Below are positions 11,018-21,300 of a DNA stretch of 64,000 bases, in pieces. Numbering within the stretch: the first letter of the stretch is position 1; each line of letters starts with the position of its first letter. The notes under the pieces are model-generated. The model was not told where the DNA came from. It worked only from the letters and a program-made list of their open reading frames with translations, and made no database searches. Origin of the DNA: Triticum aestivum (taxonomy: Eukaryota > Streptophyta > Magnoliopsida > Poales > Poaceae); the NCBI RefSeq assembly GCF_018294505.1, contig NC_057809.1:503066506-503130505 (forward strand). Reading direction: 5' to 3'. The translations under genes and the position numbers were made by a program.

Positions 11018-11663
11018 AACCTGTGTGTCTATGGGGTGCCCCCTCCATCGTATATAAAGGAGGGGAGGAGGAGGCCGTCCCTCCCTAGGGGGCGCGCCCA
11101 AGGGTGGGAGTCCTACTCCAAGTAGGAATTGGCTCCCCCTTTTCCTAGTCCAAGTAGGAGAAGAAGGAAGGTGAGGGAGAGGGAGAGGGAAAGAGGGGCC
11201 GCACCCCCCTCCCCTAGTCCTATTCGGACTCCCCTTGGGGGGCGCCACCTCTTGGCTGCTGCCCTCTCTCTCTCCCCTAAGGCCCACTAAGGCCCATTAC
11301 TTCCCCGGGGGGTTCCGGTAACCCTTCCGGCACTCCTGTTTTATCCGAAACAATCCGGAACACTTCCGGTGTCCGAATAACATGGTCCAATATATCAATC
11401 TTTATGTCCCGACCATATTGAGACTGCTCGTCATGTCCGTGGTCTCATCCGGGACTCCGAACAATCTTCGGTACATCAAATCACATAACTCATAATACAA
11501 ATCATCATCGAACGTTAAGCATGCAGACTCTACGGGTTCGAGAACTATGTAGACATGACCGAGACACATCTCTGGTCAATAACCGATAGCGGAACCTGGA
11601 TGCTCATATTGGTTCCTACATATTCTACGAAGGTCTTTATCGGTCAAACAACATAACAACATA
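11018..11663 (+). mobile_element. Angela/WIS/BARE-like Copia LTR fragment
   Basis: gtgtctatggggtgccccct, then cgtatataaagga (TATA), a G/C-rich leader, the run ggggggttccggtaaccc, and gacatgaccgagacacatct, all collinear with the better Angela-like LTR at 62909-63550. It begins where the outer Gypsy element inserted (its left part is out of the window) and stops at 11663, where a CACTA end begins. An LTR fragment only; no coding. Confidence 0.8.
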
Positions 11664-12123
11664 CACTGCAAAAAAAGACACATCCGTGACATTTTGGGCC
11701 GAATGATTTTTTTTCCTGTCATGCTTATGACACTTCTATGACGATAATTGTGACAAAATCGGGTATCATCATAGATGTGGTGGGGTCCTACTTCTATGAC
11801 AAAAAATCATGATAGAAAATGGGCTTTTCATCCTGGGCGGGCCGGAGATGCAGTTGCATGACATTCTTTTGGCCGTCCGTGATGGAAAAAACTGTGGTAG
11901 AAGCGAGGGCGCGGAAAATATCGGGGGAGTTCCTGGTTATGGTGGGTGGTCGGGGGCCGAGCGATGCACGTTTCTCTCATACGTACGCGCGTGTGTGTGA
12001 GGCGTTGGGCTCTAAGTGAAGCCGAGCGAGGCGTTGGGCTCTAACTGAACCCGAGCGATTGCACTACAAGCTATGCGTTACTGAACCCGAGCGATCGATC
12101 GATCCCTTGCTGTTAACTGAACC

Positions 12124-12455
12124 NNNNNNNNNNNNNNNNNNNNNNNNNNNNNNNNNNNNNNNNNNNNNNNNNNNNNNNNNNNNNNNNNNNNNNNNNNNNN
12201 NNNNNNNNNNNNNNNNNNNNNNNNNNNNNNNNNNNNNNNNNNNNNNNNNNNNNNNNNNNNNNNNNNNNNNNNNNNNNNNNNNNNNNNNNNNNNNNNNNNN
12301 NNNNNNNNNNNNNNNNNNNNNNNNNNNNNNNNNNNNNNNNNNNNNNNNNNNNNNNNNNNNNNNNNNNNNNNNNNNNNNNNNNNNNNNNNNNNNNNNNNNN
12401 NNNNNNNNNNNNNNNNNNNNNNNNNNNNNNNNNNNNNNNNNNNNNNNNNNNNNNN
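12124..12455. other. Assembly gap (332 N)
   Basis: Run of N from 12124 to 12455. The right flank is a tandem repeat, so the gap probably hides more repeat copies and its true length is unknown. Confidence 0.99.
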
Positions 12456-12830
12456 GGGGTTGGATGAATAGTTCCTGGTGGGGGGTTGGATGAACAGGAC
12501 CCCGTGGTAGTAGAGGCCACTGCCGCTGGATGAACAATACCCCGATCGATCGAGACGGTGGATGAACAGGACCCCGTGGAGGGCTGGTTGAATAGTAGCC
12601 GGTGGAGGGCTGGATGAATAGTAGCCCGTGGAGGGGTGGTTGAACAGGACCCCATGGAGAGGGCTGGTTGAATAGTAGCCGGTGGAGGAGCGCGCGGTGG
12701 AGGCTGGATGAACAGGAGCCCGTGGATGAACATTTGTAGGTGGAGGCTGGAGGAGGTCGACGGTGGATGAATAGTAGCCCATGGAGGCTGGAGGAGGTCA
12801 GCGGTGGAGATGAACAGTATCCCGTGGAGT
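12456..12830 (+). repeat. CACTA subterminal minisatellite (variants of tggatgaacaggaccccgtg)
   Basis: Imperfect tandem copies of a roughly 30-40-bp unit built from ggatgaa(c/t)ag(g/t)a(c/g)cccgtgga and gggctggttgaatagtagcc. The repeat keeps a long frame open on the minus strand, which is an artefact of the unit and not a gene. Confidence 0.8.
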
Positions 12831-13140
12831 CCTGTTTTGCGATACCCACACGCCTCCCGATGAGCAGGACCCCCATTTCGACCGTAGAGCTCCAACACAA
12901 GTCCGTTTCCTCTGTTTTGCGGTACGCCACACCCTCCCGATCAAAAAGACACTGTTTCGACCGTAGGAGGTCTGTTTCCTCTGTTTTGCGGTACGCCAGA
13001 CCCTTCCCGATGAACAGGATCCCGTTTCGATCATGGCCGGTCGAATACAAGGCCGTTTCCTTCGTTCTGCGATACGCCGGGCCTCGTTTCCATCGGTTGT
13101 TCCATCCAAGCCGGTTGGCTCCCGATGAACAGCACGCGTT
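12831..13140 (+). repeat. Second CACTA minisatellite, 70-80-bp unit, four copies
   Basis: The word ctgttttgcggtacgcc recurs at about 12831, 12911, 12980 and 13061 (spacing 80, 69, 81), each followed by cctcccgatgaacagga and cgtttcgaccgta variants. Confidence 0.8.
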
Positions 13141-13514
13141 CCATAGCCTCCCGATGAACACGACGCATTCCATTGCCTCCCCATGCACGACAACGACGCA
13201 GTTCTCCTTTCCGACCCAGCCATGTACAGGAGCCCTGGTCGTACTTTTGCGCAAGTAGGCGTTCGAGACCCCACCCATATGTACGTACGTGGCCGTATTT
13301 ACTTTCTTGCGCCCTAGCCGGTGTACATATGTGTACATGCAACATGCGTGCCTCTACTACGACATGTGCGCGCCTTAACTATGACACGTGCCCTTCCTTA
13401 CACGGCCACATTTCATCGTTGTAGCCTGCAGACAGACCGATCATATGTACATACACGTTCACGACCAGAATGACAACGCTACGTATGCTTCGACTAGGTG
13501 GGTCCTGACTGTCA

Positions 13515-13740
13515 GGCACTTACTTGAGTGTGAAGATGTAGCTAGTGGGTCCCAGTAGTCAGTTGGCGAATCATTATTTTTTTGCCCGTAATATGGACGC
13601 ACTTCTTTGCGTGCGAATATGTAGCTGGTGGGTCCCAGCAGTCAGGGGGAAACGTTTTTTCGCAAAATACGATGGCCCGTCCAGTGGGTCCCTGCTATTA
13701 GGTGGAGGAATCATTATTTTGCACGTAATAAGGAGGCATT
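13515..13740 (+). repeat. Dispersed gtgggtccc...atcattatttt repeat in CACTA body
   Basis: Three neighbouring imperfect copies of a 60-90-bp unit: gtgggtcccagYagtcag, then gaatcattatttttt, then cgtaataaggaggc. Further diverged copies occur near 14240 and 15210-15320. No coding potential. Confidence 0.65.
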
Positions 13741-14429
13741 TCCTTGTGTGCGGCCGTGGACCCAGCTGTCAGCCTCTCCACATATAGTCCACATCCGATG
13801 GATGTCGTTTATTGACCATGTTGACCACGGTGCACCGGGAGCACCAGGAAGGGAACGCCACGGAGCTGGGGAAGACTCGGCAGTGGTTGCCCATGCGGTG
13901 GGGAGTACGAGGGTTTACTGATCCGGCTGTCGTCGCCAGAAAATAACAGGAGGTGTGGGTGAGTAGAGGAATGGTCTGGCCACCAATGGAGTAGGGTGGG
14001 GCGGTGCGGCCTGTGCGGCAGCACAGCCAGCCTTGGGAGGCGGGAGCAGGCAGTCCCACCGGCGCTGGTTTGGGCGGCTGGAGCAAGAAGACCAGAGGTT
14101 GAAGAAGCACTACGGCCGTTGGATGGACATTGTACGGTCTCTGCACCTAGAATCATTTATATTGACTAAGTTGACAAAGCCCTTGGTACGCTCAACTTAG
14201 TAGGCCACATGTCAGCCTCCAAAATGGTGCGCCCCAAATGTGAGGGGGAGGAATCATTTTTTGCGCGGCTGAAGCTAGAATATCCGCGATTGAAGAAGAA
14301 GCACGACATCTGTTGGATGGACATCCAACGGCCACTGCTGCTTGAACCGTGTGTTGACTATAAGTTGACAAAGCCTTGCATACGCGTCAACTTACTTTTT
14401 TTAGGGGACGCCTCAACTTAATAGGCCCA

Positions 14430-14860
14430 CAATTGTGTGACAGAGAACTTATAGCCCATTTGCGATTTGCAAGAATGTACAACCCATTTTTGAATTCTAA
14501 TGGAATTTACTACAACCCATTTACAGTTTGTTAAAAGTACGTCCCATTTTCTAGCTAGGACAACGATTAATAATTTCAGCCAACCGTTCAAAACAGAATT
14601 CAATAAAATTTCCCACATTTTGATGGGATACGAAATATTTTTATCCTGAAATTTCTAGTCAGATTAAATACAATTTCAATATAAATTTGTATTACGTAAA
14701 AATTCCAATGAAACATTGCGCGCGCAATAATTAATGAAATTAAAAAATTTCAAATCCCAAAAAAATTATAAACTATTTACATGTTTGGTGCATTTTTTTG
14801 TAGTTACAGCCCAGTTTTTATAATGACATCCCATTTATTATTTCTTAAAGCCCATTTCCT
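14430..14860. other. AT-rich non-coding stretch with repeated cccattt words
   Basis: At least six occurrences of agcccattt / caacccattt / gtcccattt in 430 bp of AT-rich sequence within the CACTA body. No ORF or motif beyond this. Confidence 0.5.
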
Positions 14861-16083
14861 TGTTAAGCCTAATGCATCCCTCCTTGGAAAGGTTTGCAGC
14901 CCAGCAGGGCAGAGAATAACAAGTTGACCTTGCCTGGGTATTCCTCAAAAAAAGTATAGCTGGGCTTGCCATTTTCAGCTTGAAAAAAAATTAATATCTG
15001 GGCTAGATATCTGGTCTGGGCTAGACGGGCCATAGCCCGCCCAGTTAATACCCTGCTCTCCTTCTGCACAACAACGAAAACATCGCTCAAGAAAAACTCT
15101 ACAATCCTCACACCTCAAAAACACAAATACTGCTCAAGCTGCTAGGTCCCAGCTGTCGGCCGCTCCTTGTGTAATTATCTCGTTTATTGACTACATAGGT
15201 TGACAATGGTGTGGGATCGTGATGTCAGGAAACTAGGAGGAAGCAAAAAATATTATAGTTCTATATAATAAGGAGGCACTTGCGTACGTGCGGCTATGGC
15301 CCTGGTGGGTCCCCACTGTCATCCTCTCCAAGTAAAGTCATCTCCTCATTCCTCATGTCCGTTGACCATGTTGACAATGCGAGACGGTGGTGCCACGGTG
15401 AGCGCAACAACTCGAAGGACAATGGAGAGGGCCTCGCGGGCCCTATGGATGGTCTGATACAGCGCCCGCTGCTCATTCAGGAAGCCAGGATCATAGGGCC
15501 ACATTTCTGCGACGACATTGTCGTCCTCTTGTTCACCGGTGCTCGTTGAGGAGACGAGGTTGCAGCACAGGTCCTCCTGCGCTGGTAGCTCTTTCGCCAT
15601 TAGGGCGTCTAAGTGCGGCCGCACCTGCTTTATGGTGAACCCGGCATGAACCGGCTTGGACAGTGGCACCGGCTCCTGGTCGGAACCTACGTCCATCATG
15701 TGATTGTCGACGCTCAGCTCGACAAGCTCGCTGGCGAGCCAGCATGTCCGGCTGCTGGACCGACCCGCTAGCAAGCACGAGTCTGACTGCCGTGGCCCAC
15801 CCAGACCACCTCCCTCACCTGCGCATGCTTTCCGCCCAAAATGGTCAGCGCCACCCACCTCGCTTCCTGGTGCAGGCGATTGCTTCTCCTTCAAATGACA
15901 CAAGTGTCATCCTTCCATCCGTCTTCCGCCCACATTAATGATACGTGGTTGCCGAGGTGGCTACTCTGGCGCCACACGTCCGTTCCTCCACCGCCCACCA
16001 TTGCTATATAAACTGATGCGCCGGCCATAGCCGCAGTCATTCGCCTCGTTCCCTTTCTCCTGTAAACACCACTACTGCCCACC

Positions 16084-16791
16084 ATGGCTTTCTCGTGCTC
16101 CAGCGCTCTTCGGGATGGGTGGACGACGGACCACAAAGAGATGGCAGCCATTGCTGCTGACTGGCTGGCCGGCAGGCAGCCGGAGGACGAGGACGTCCTA
16201 ATGGATAACATGGTAGTCGATGATCCGGCGCCAACCCCCTCCTCCATGCCATCCTTGTTGGTGCATTGCACCATGACCATCGGCGATGCCCGTGCCCAAT
16301 ACAAGGACACGGTGAGGCAGAGGCGTGAGGAGCAGTTCCGGGAGGCGCGGGCCGATGCCGCCTAAAACCACCATCTCCTCCAGGAACACCTGCAGGCGGA
16401 GGAGCAGATCGCCGCGGAGTGGGCAGAGCAAGAGGCACTTCTTGACTCATAGCGCTCGGCCTGCGATGGCCGACTGGAGCACTGGTGGTAGCGCATGCGG
16501 GTGGCAGAGGCTACAGCCACCTACAAAGAGGGCGATGAAGCGGGCGAGGCGCTGTTTGGCGTGACCGAGGATGAGGCAGAGGACAATGCCGGCGTCGACG
16601 AGGCCTTGCTCCATCGAGGCCCCGCGGCACCAATAACGAGGTATAGGACACAGCCAGGTCCGCCGAGGCCCCACCCTGCCAGCACCGAGGCGGAGGACCT
16701 CACCGGCTTCGGCGAGGCCCTACTCCGCCGAGGCCCCGCCCTGCCAACAACGAGGCAGAGGACATCGTCGGCTCAGCCGAGGCACCCCTGA
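16084..16791 (+). pseudogene. Captured-gene-like ORF inside the CACTA element, three in-frame stops
   Basis: A TATA box (ctatataaac, about 16002-16011) lies about 80 bp upstream of an ATG in good context (cccaccATGG) at 16084. The frame MAFSCSSALRDGWTTDHKEM... is open for 93 codons, then meets three stops (about 16363, 16450 and 16489) but stays recognisable in the same frame to 16791, with a Glu/Gln-rich helical segment (HLQAEEQIAAEWAEQEALLD) and an acidic tail (FGVTEDEAEDNAGVDEALL). The tail is encoded by a GC-rich repeat. I recognise no domain. It may be a host gene fragment carried by the transposon or a family-specific accessory ORF. The three stops make it non-functional as read. Confidence 0.5.
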
Positions 16792-16915
16792 CGGCAACGA
16801 GGGGAGAATTCCCCCCACCCCGCCGAGGCGCTGCCCCGCCGGCAACGAGACATAGGACATCGCTGGCTCCATTGAGGCCCCGCCCCGCTGCCAACGAGGC
16901 CGCGCCACATAGAAA
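16610..16915 (+). repeat. GC-rich imperfect minisatellite (gccgaggccccgcc...aacgaggc)
   Basis: Four to five imperfect copies of a 60-75-bp unit containing cgaggccccgcc(c)tgcc, a(a/g)caacgaggc and aggacatcgycggctc. It spans the 3' part of the broken ORF and continues past it. Confidence 0.65.
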
Positions 16916-17469
16916 ACGAGGAAGAGTAGAATATGGTAGGTCGCCGCCGCTCGGGTCCAAGTAAGGCCACCGCTGCTACCCTCCGGATGAAGCCAAGCTA
17001 GGCGGCTTGACCATTGACGGCTGATTAGCTTCTTGGCAGCAACGTGGAGTCGGAGAGCTATGTTGGAGAAGGACGCTGCTTCAGTTACTTAACTGCTGGT
17101 GCAGTTGGCTCACTGACACATGGGCCCAATAGGCATCTAGGCCACATGTCAGTTACGCAACTGCACCTGTAGTTAGGTCACTGAAGCTCAGTCCGCTGGA
17201 GAATAAGCTCTATTCGGCTCAGCCGGACACAGGTGGATAGATTCGGTAAATTAATTATACCTCTAGCACACCCCTTTTTAGTTGAAGAATGTATGAAATG
17301 CAATGAAATCCGACATGTTTATATGAAATCCGACCATGTATGAATGAATTTAGTTCGATTAGTTCGAATTCCTATATCACTGGCATTGGATGAACATGCA
17401 AAACAATACGTACTAGGATTATTCCTAGGGCGATCACCTCGGTTGCAGCAGTTTCACATGTACGCCATC

Positions 17470-17622
17470 TAGTCATTTTTAGTCTGTATACAAGTTTTCT
17501 CTGCAGTCAAAGTATCTCTACTTTGACCAATCTTTTAGAAAAAAAGTTTTTTACATTCACAATGTAAAATCAACTGACTTGATAGAAATCCAATATGCAA
17601 AGTAAAAAGGAATAGAGGGAGT
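17470..17622. mobile_element. Degenerate Stowaway-like MITE
   Basis: Internal words agtctgtatacaagtttt, gtcaaagta and ctactttgaccaatctttt, and a right end gaatagagggagta resembling the Stowaway terminus (ctccctccgt... reversed). The left terminus is not recognisable, so it is probably truncated. Confidence 0.45.
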
Positions 17623-17810
17623 ACAAAGAGTTTGAGCTGCTTTTTACCATTCCTGTACATTGCAATCAAACACACAGGCCTGGCAATTCATAGAGAACAT
17701 TCAAAACAATTGATGATTATGCATCTCAGCGACTCACATGTCAGAGCCAATATTTACTTCACAACTAAACAATAAAGAAAAATCGATCGATGCTGTTGAC
17801 AGCAAAGGGC

Positions 17811-17960
17811 GTCCCATTCGAAAATATCAAACGCATGCCTTCTTGCTAACATCAATGAGCAAAATTCGACAAGGTTGTCCCATTCCAGAATGTCAAATGC
17901 GTGTTGTTTTGCGTACATCAATGAGAAAACTTTGACAAGGTTTTCCCATTCCAAAATATC
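17811..17960 (-). repeat. 66-bp tandem repeat (22 codons), two and a third copies
   Basis: tcccattcgaaaatatcaa at about 17812 and its variants at 17878 and 17944, exact period 66. On the minus strand it translates to a 22-residue repeat beginning EWENLVKVFSLM / EWDNLVEFCSLM. A period divisible by three with conserved residues suggests it was once coding. Confidence 0.7.
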
Positions 17961-18104
17961 AAATGCCTACGATTGTGGAATGGGCAAGGTTTGCCATCAG
18001 TTCAGACAGTGACATGGCACCTCGTGCTAAATAAACCAGTTGTTCTTTTTGTGCAGTTCCACCAAAATCAACCAAATTCGCGCGTAGCTTGTATGATTTC
18101 GCCT

Positions 18105-18236
18105 TTATATGTTGCAACGCCTTGAACATATCGGCACCTCCTTTCTTGTGGTGGAGATGAATGATTCGATGTATTCATGAACATTTTGTGTAGTTCCCAT
18201 TGAAATCAAGTTGAGCACCCCTGTTTGCACAAATAC
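18105..18236 (-). pseudogene. Exon-like host fragment (VQTG...GTTQ module)
   Basis: Minus-strand acceptor-like TTTGTGCAAACAG/GGG followed by an open frame (GVLNLISMGTTQNVHEYI...) to a stop at 18105. The words TTGTGCAAAC and GGAACTACACAA recur at the 60.35-60.49 kb and 61.06 kb modules. Family unknown; may be a repeated exon of a decayed host gene. Confidence 0.4.
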
Positions 18237-18383
18237 AAAATAAGTGATTAGTATAAAGCAAACTGTACTATGAATTGATAGTTTAAACAGGCACCTACAT
18301 GGTCCATGTAGAGCACACTTTAAAAAAATGGAACTCATCGGAAAGAATCCCAGAACAACATTGTACTTGCGCATCACAGCAAA

Positions 18384-21300
18384 TGTGGCACCCCGGCTCA
18401 GAGTGACCGGTTTACCATGCATTGCCAGCCCAGAGACCATGTCTTCTGGCAACACACAACATCTTGGTACAGAAAAACAACCGCTTTATTGACGCTAGCG
18501 GAACAGAGTTTACATTACAACAGCTGTCGAGGCCAAGAGGCACACTCGGTGCGGCTGAACAACATGTACATTATTTAGTGAACATAAAGGGGCCTCGATC
18601 CGAAGAACTACGTGGCAGCGGAATAACGTCGTGGCGGAAGCTCCATATCACATGGGACACCGATGTGGACACGATCTAGACTCGAACAGCGCTCCTCTCC
18701 AACGATATTTTCCTAAAATCTTGCATGACACGCCAGGTCAGTACATTGAATGTACTTGCAAGCTCACAACAGGCATAATCGTAATGACAAACAATATCAT
18801 GATATTTAACCAATTATTAATAATGCAACACTATATGTCAACATGCTGTGATCCTGCTCGAACGTCCCTCGGGACAGCTTACCAACTGTGATCATCTCTG
18901 GATCACAAACACACCACCAAAGTGGTCTTTCTCAAGAACAACTCGTGATCCTTACGGCGATCACAACCACGACCATCATTTCGTCCCAAATGCATCGATG
19001 GCCTTTCTGCCATCCATCAACAATGCAAAGTTCATAGCTTAGTGTGCAATTTTTATTAAATGTTGACTCATGGTGGGGCCTACTACGAGGTGTCCATGAC
19101 CGTGGACTCGGCTATCGATAGATTACACACTCTGCAGAGGTAGCACACTACACCCACACCACGGAACCCATGGCCTCGCACTCCCATTCGGGTGGACCAA
19201 CGACATTCCGACAAAACCCTTCCATTGCCACAGCACTCGCCCGACCACTCCGACCCAAATCCCCAACGGGCTGGTCCCGGGTGGCCCCGTGTCTACCAAA
19301 GACACCCCGACCACCGTCGTGGTCAAAACACTCACACTCGGGGACTTGGTACCATAATCTCATCAACGAGCACATAAGATTATGCCTGCTTACCGGGCCA
19401 GGGCAAGCATGGCATAACCTTCCCTAGTTGGAGGCACCGACCAGAGGCCATGTCAATGGACCGAATCAAGGCCTTCCCACAAAGGCAAATGTGGTTGCAC
19501 TGGAAAGAAACTCGATTCAGCAGCACCATGACCCAGTCAATGGTATATTCAAGTTGAGTTATATCCAGGTTCAACTTTAAACTAAAAATGACCGGTGTCA
19601 TAGCATGCCATGAAATGCAAAACAACACATGCATCATATAATGATAAAAATGACCGATGTCATCCATATACACACCAAGCATAAACGTCAACAACTCATA
19701 TTACTCTACTGCTCAAAATGACTCACAACTTAACCAAAATATTTTGCAACAAGTTTTATTAATTTCTTACGCAAGAAAGTAACTCCGATAAATTTCTCAC
19801 ATGCTTGAAAAAAAGATTTCACTATCAACGACTCTTAATTTCTTTATCACTAAGTCGGGTTCAAACATTCTGTAAGACAAGTAATATGATTAAACAAGTA
19901 TTTAACAGAATATTTTTGTCACAGCCCTAGCTTTAGCTCTGCTTGTGGCTAGTCTTGGTTGTTGCATCACGTTTACATGTTGCTTAAACTTGAAGTGGGG
20001 ATTGCCTAAACCCTAGCATCAAAGGAATTCACTAGGTTCAACTAAAATATTTCCAGTGTTTCCAAATGGCTTTCAAAAATGTTCATCATTTCTGGGAAAT
20101 GCTAGAACAATAACCAGAGGTGTTGCACATTTTTCCATGACATATTTGGGCTCTGAACTAAATCATATAGTATTTGAATTTAGGCATTTAAATACTATAA
20201 AATAATTAAAATGTTCAAATAATCCTAAACTGAAATGTTCCATGTTGGATATATTCCAAACAGTGGCCATGAGCAGTTTGGAGATTTTTGAGTGTGCCTA
20301 AGTATTTTTAATAAAGCCTAGAAAAAATAACAAAATAGAAAAGAGAAATAAAATAGAAATGGAGAGAGAGAACCCCACCTGGCTTACTTAGGCCACTTAT
20401 CTGGCCGGCCCAGCTGGCCAGCCCACCGAGGGCACGGGCGTCCTCTTCCTCCTGCTAGAAGGCAGAGGAGAAGACAGCCACAGCGCCGCGGCGTGCCACG
20501 CCGGCAGCTGCCTGCCTGGCTGCCCCCTCATCGCCCTGGCCTTCCTCCGCAACGCCACGCGCCCCCTGGACCCTCTCTCGACCTCTCCCATCGTCTCTCC
20601 CCTCCTCTATCTCTCTCGCACACAACCACCCGAGCGCCACCGTCGCCGGCGCTCACCGTAGCCATGGCCACCGACCCTCCTTAGTCCACCCAGCGTTTCT
20701 AGAGGCTCTGCCTCGACCCCCTCTCTCTTCCACCCCGAGCCACGCCACCGCGGGAGCCCCACATCGCCGCCACGAGTCGTCTTCCCCGAGCACGGCCGCC
20801 GGACTCCATCGACGGATTCGTCGCCTTCCGGTCGCCCATGAGCCAGCTGAGCCTGTCGTCGGCCTCACTGTGAGCTCCCGGTCCTTTCCCCCTTAACCAC
20901 GCCGTCGTTTTCGCCCCATAGCTGCTGCCCCACGAGCACCCGAAGCTCGCCGCCGTTGTGCCTCATCGCCATCGTGGCTAGAGCCACGGTATCTCGAAGC
21001 CGAGCACACCGCTGTGCTCAGCACGCTTCCAGGAGCCGGGCGCGCCCACCCATTCGACCTACCGTGCCCCCTAGCGCCAACCCGCACCAACCCCGAACTC
21101 CGGTAGCCGCCGCGAGCTTCGTTCCAGCGAGCTCCGGTGCCCCCGCGACCACCCACCTATTCCTCTGGATGCGGGAGAGCACGGGCTACGCCCCGGTGGT
21201 CTCCGCGAGTCCAGCCGCCGCCTGTAGCTCAAGTTCGGCGAGCCTCCGCCGTTGTTTTGGTCGCCGGCGGGTTAACTCCGGCCGTGCCGACATGGCACCG

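Larger units (their letters stand above)
11664..17250 (+). mobile_element. CACTA-type DNA transposon, one terminus plus body; other end not found
   Basis: Begins cactgcaaaaaaagacac, the CACTA terminal form I know from Triticeae, right after ata in the Angela-like LTR. The first 200 bp hold many short direct and inverted tatgac/gtcat words, as in subterminal transposase-binding regions. Further in are subterminal-type minisatellites (12456-13140, 13515-13740), a large assembly gap, and one broken ORF (16084-16791). I see no transposase (TNPD-like) domain and no inverted terminus before the next recognisable element, so it is non-autonomous or truncated; the right limit given is only where its repeat style ends. 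Confidence 0.6.
17640..18383 (-). other. Host (non-TE) segment with decayed exon-like pieces
   Basis: Sequence between the CACTA/MITE region and the Tekay-like element with no TE hallmark. On the minus strand it holds an exon-like piece at 18105-18236 and a module at about 18065-17990 reading NLVDFGGTAQKEQLVYLARG, followed downstream by a 66-bp tandem repeat. Similar modules occur on the same strand at 60.3-61.1 kb, beyond the two nested elements, which suggests one original locus. I do not recognise the gene. Confidence 0.45.

Noticed and set aside
12064..13338. 424-codon minus-strand open frame across the gap
   Set aside because: Open only because N does not encode stops and because a minisatellite unit lacks stops; the translation is a simple repeat.
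17811..17960. CRISPR-like spaced repeat
   Set aside because: Contiguous tandem repeat with no spacers, in a plant genome.
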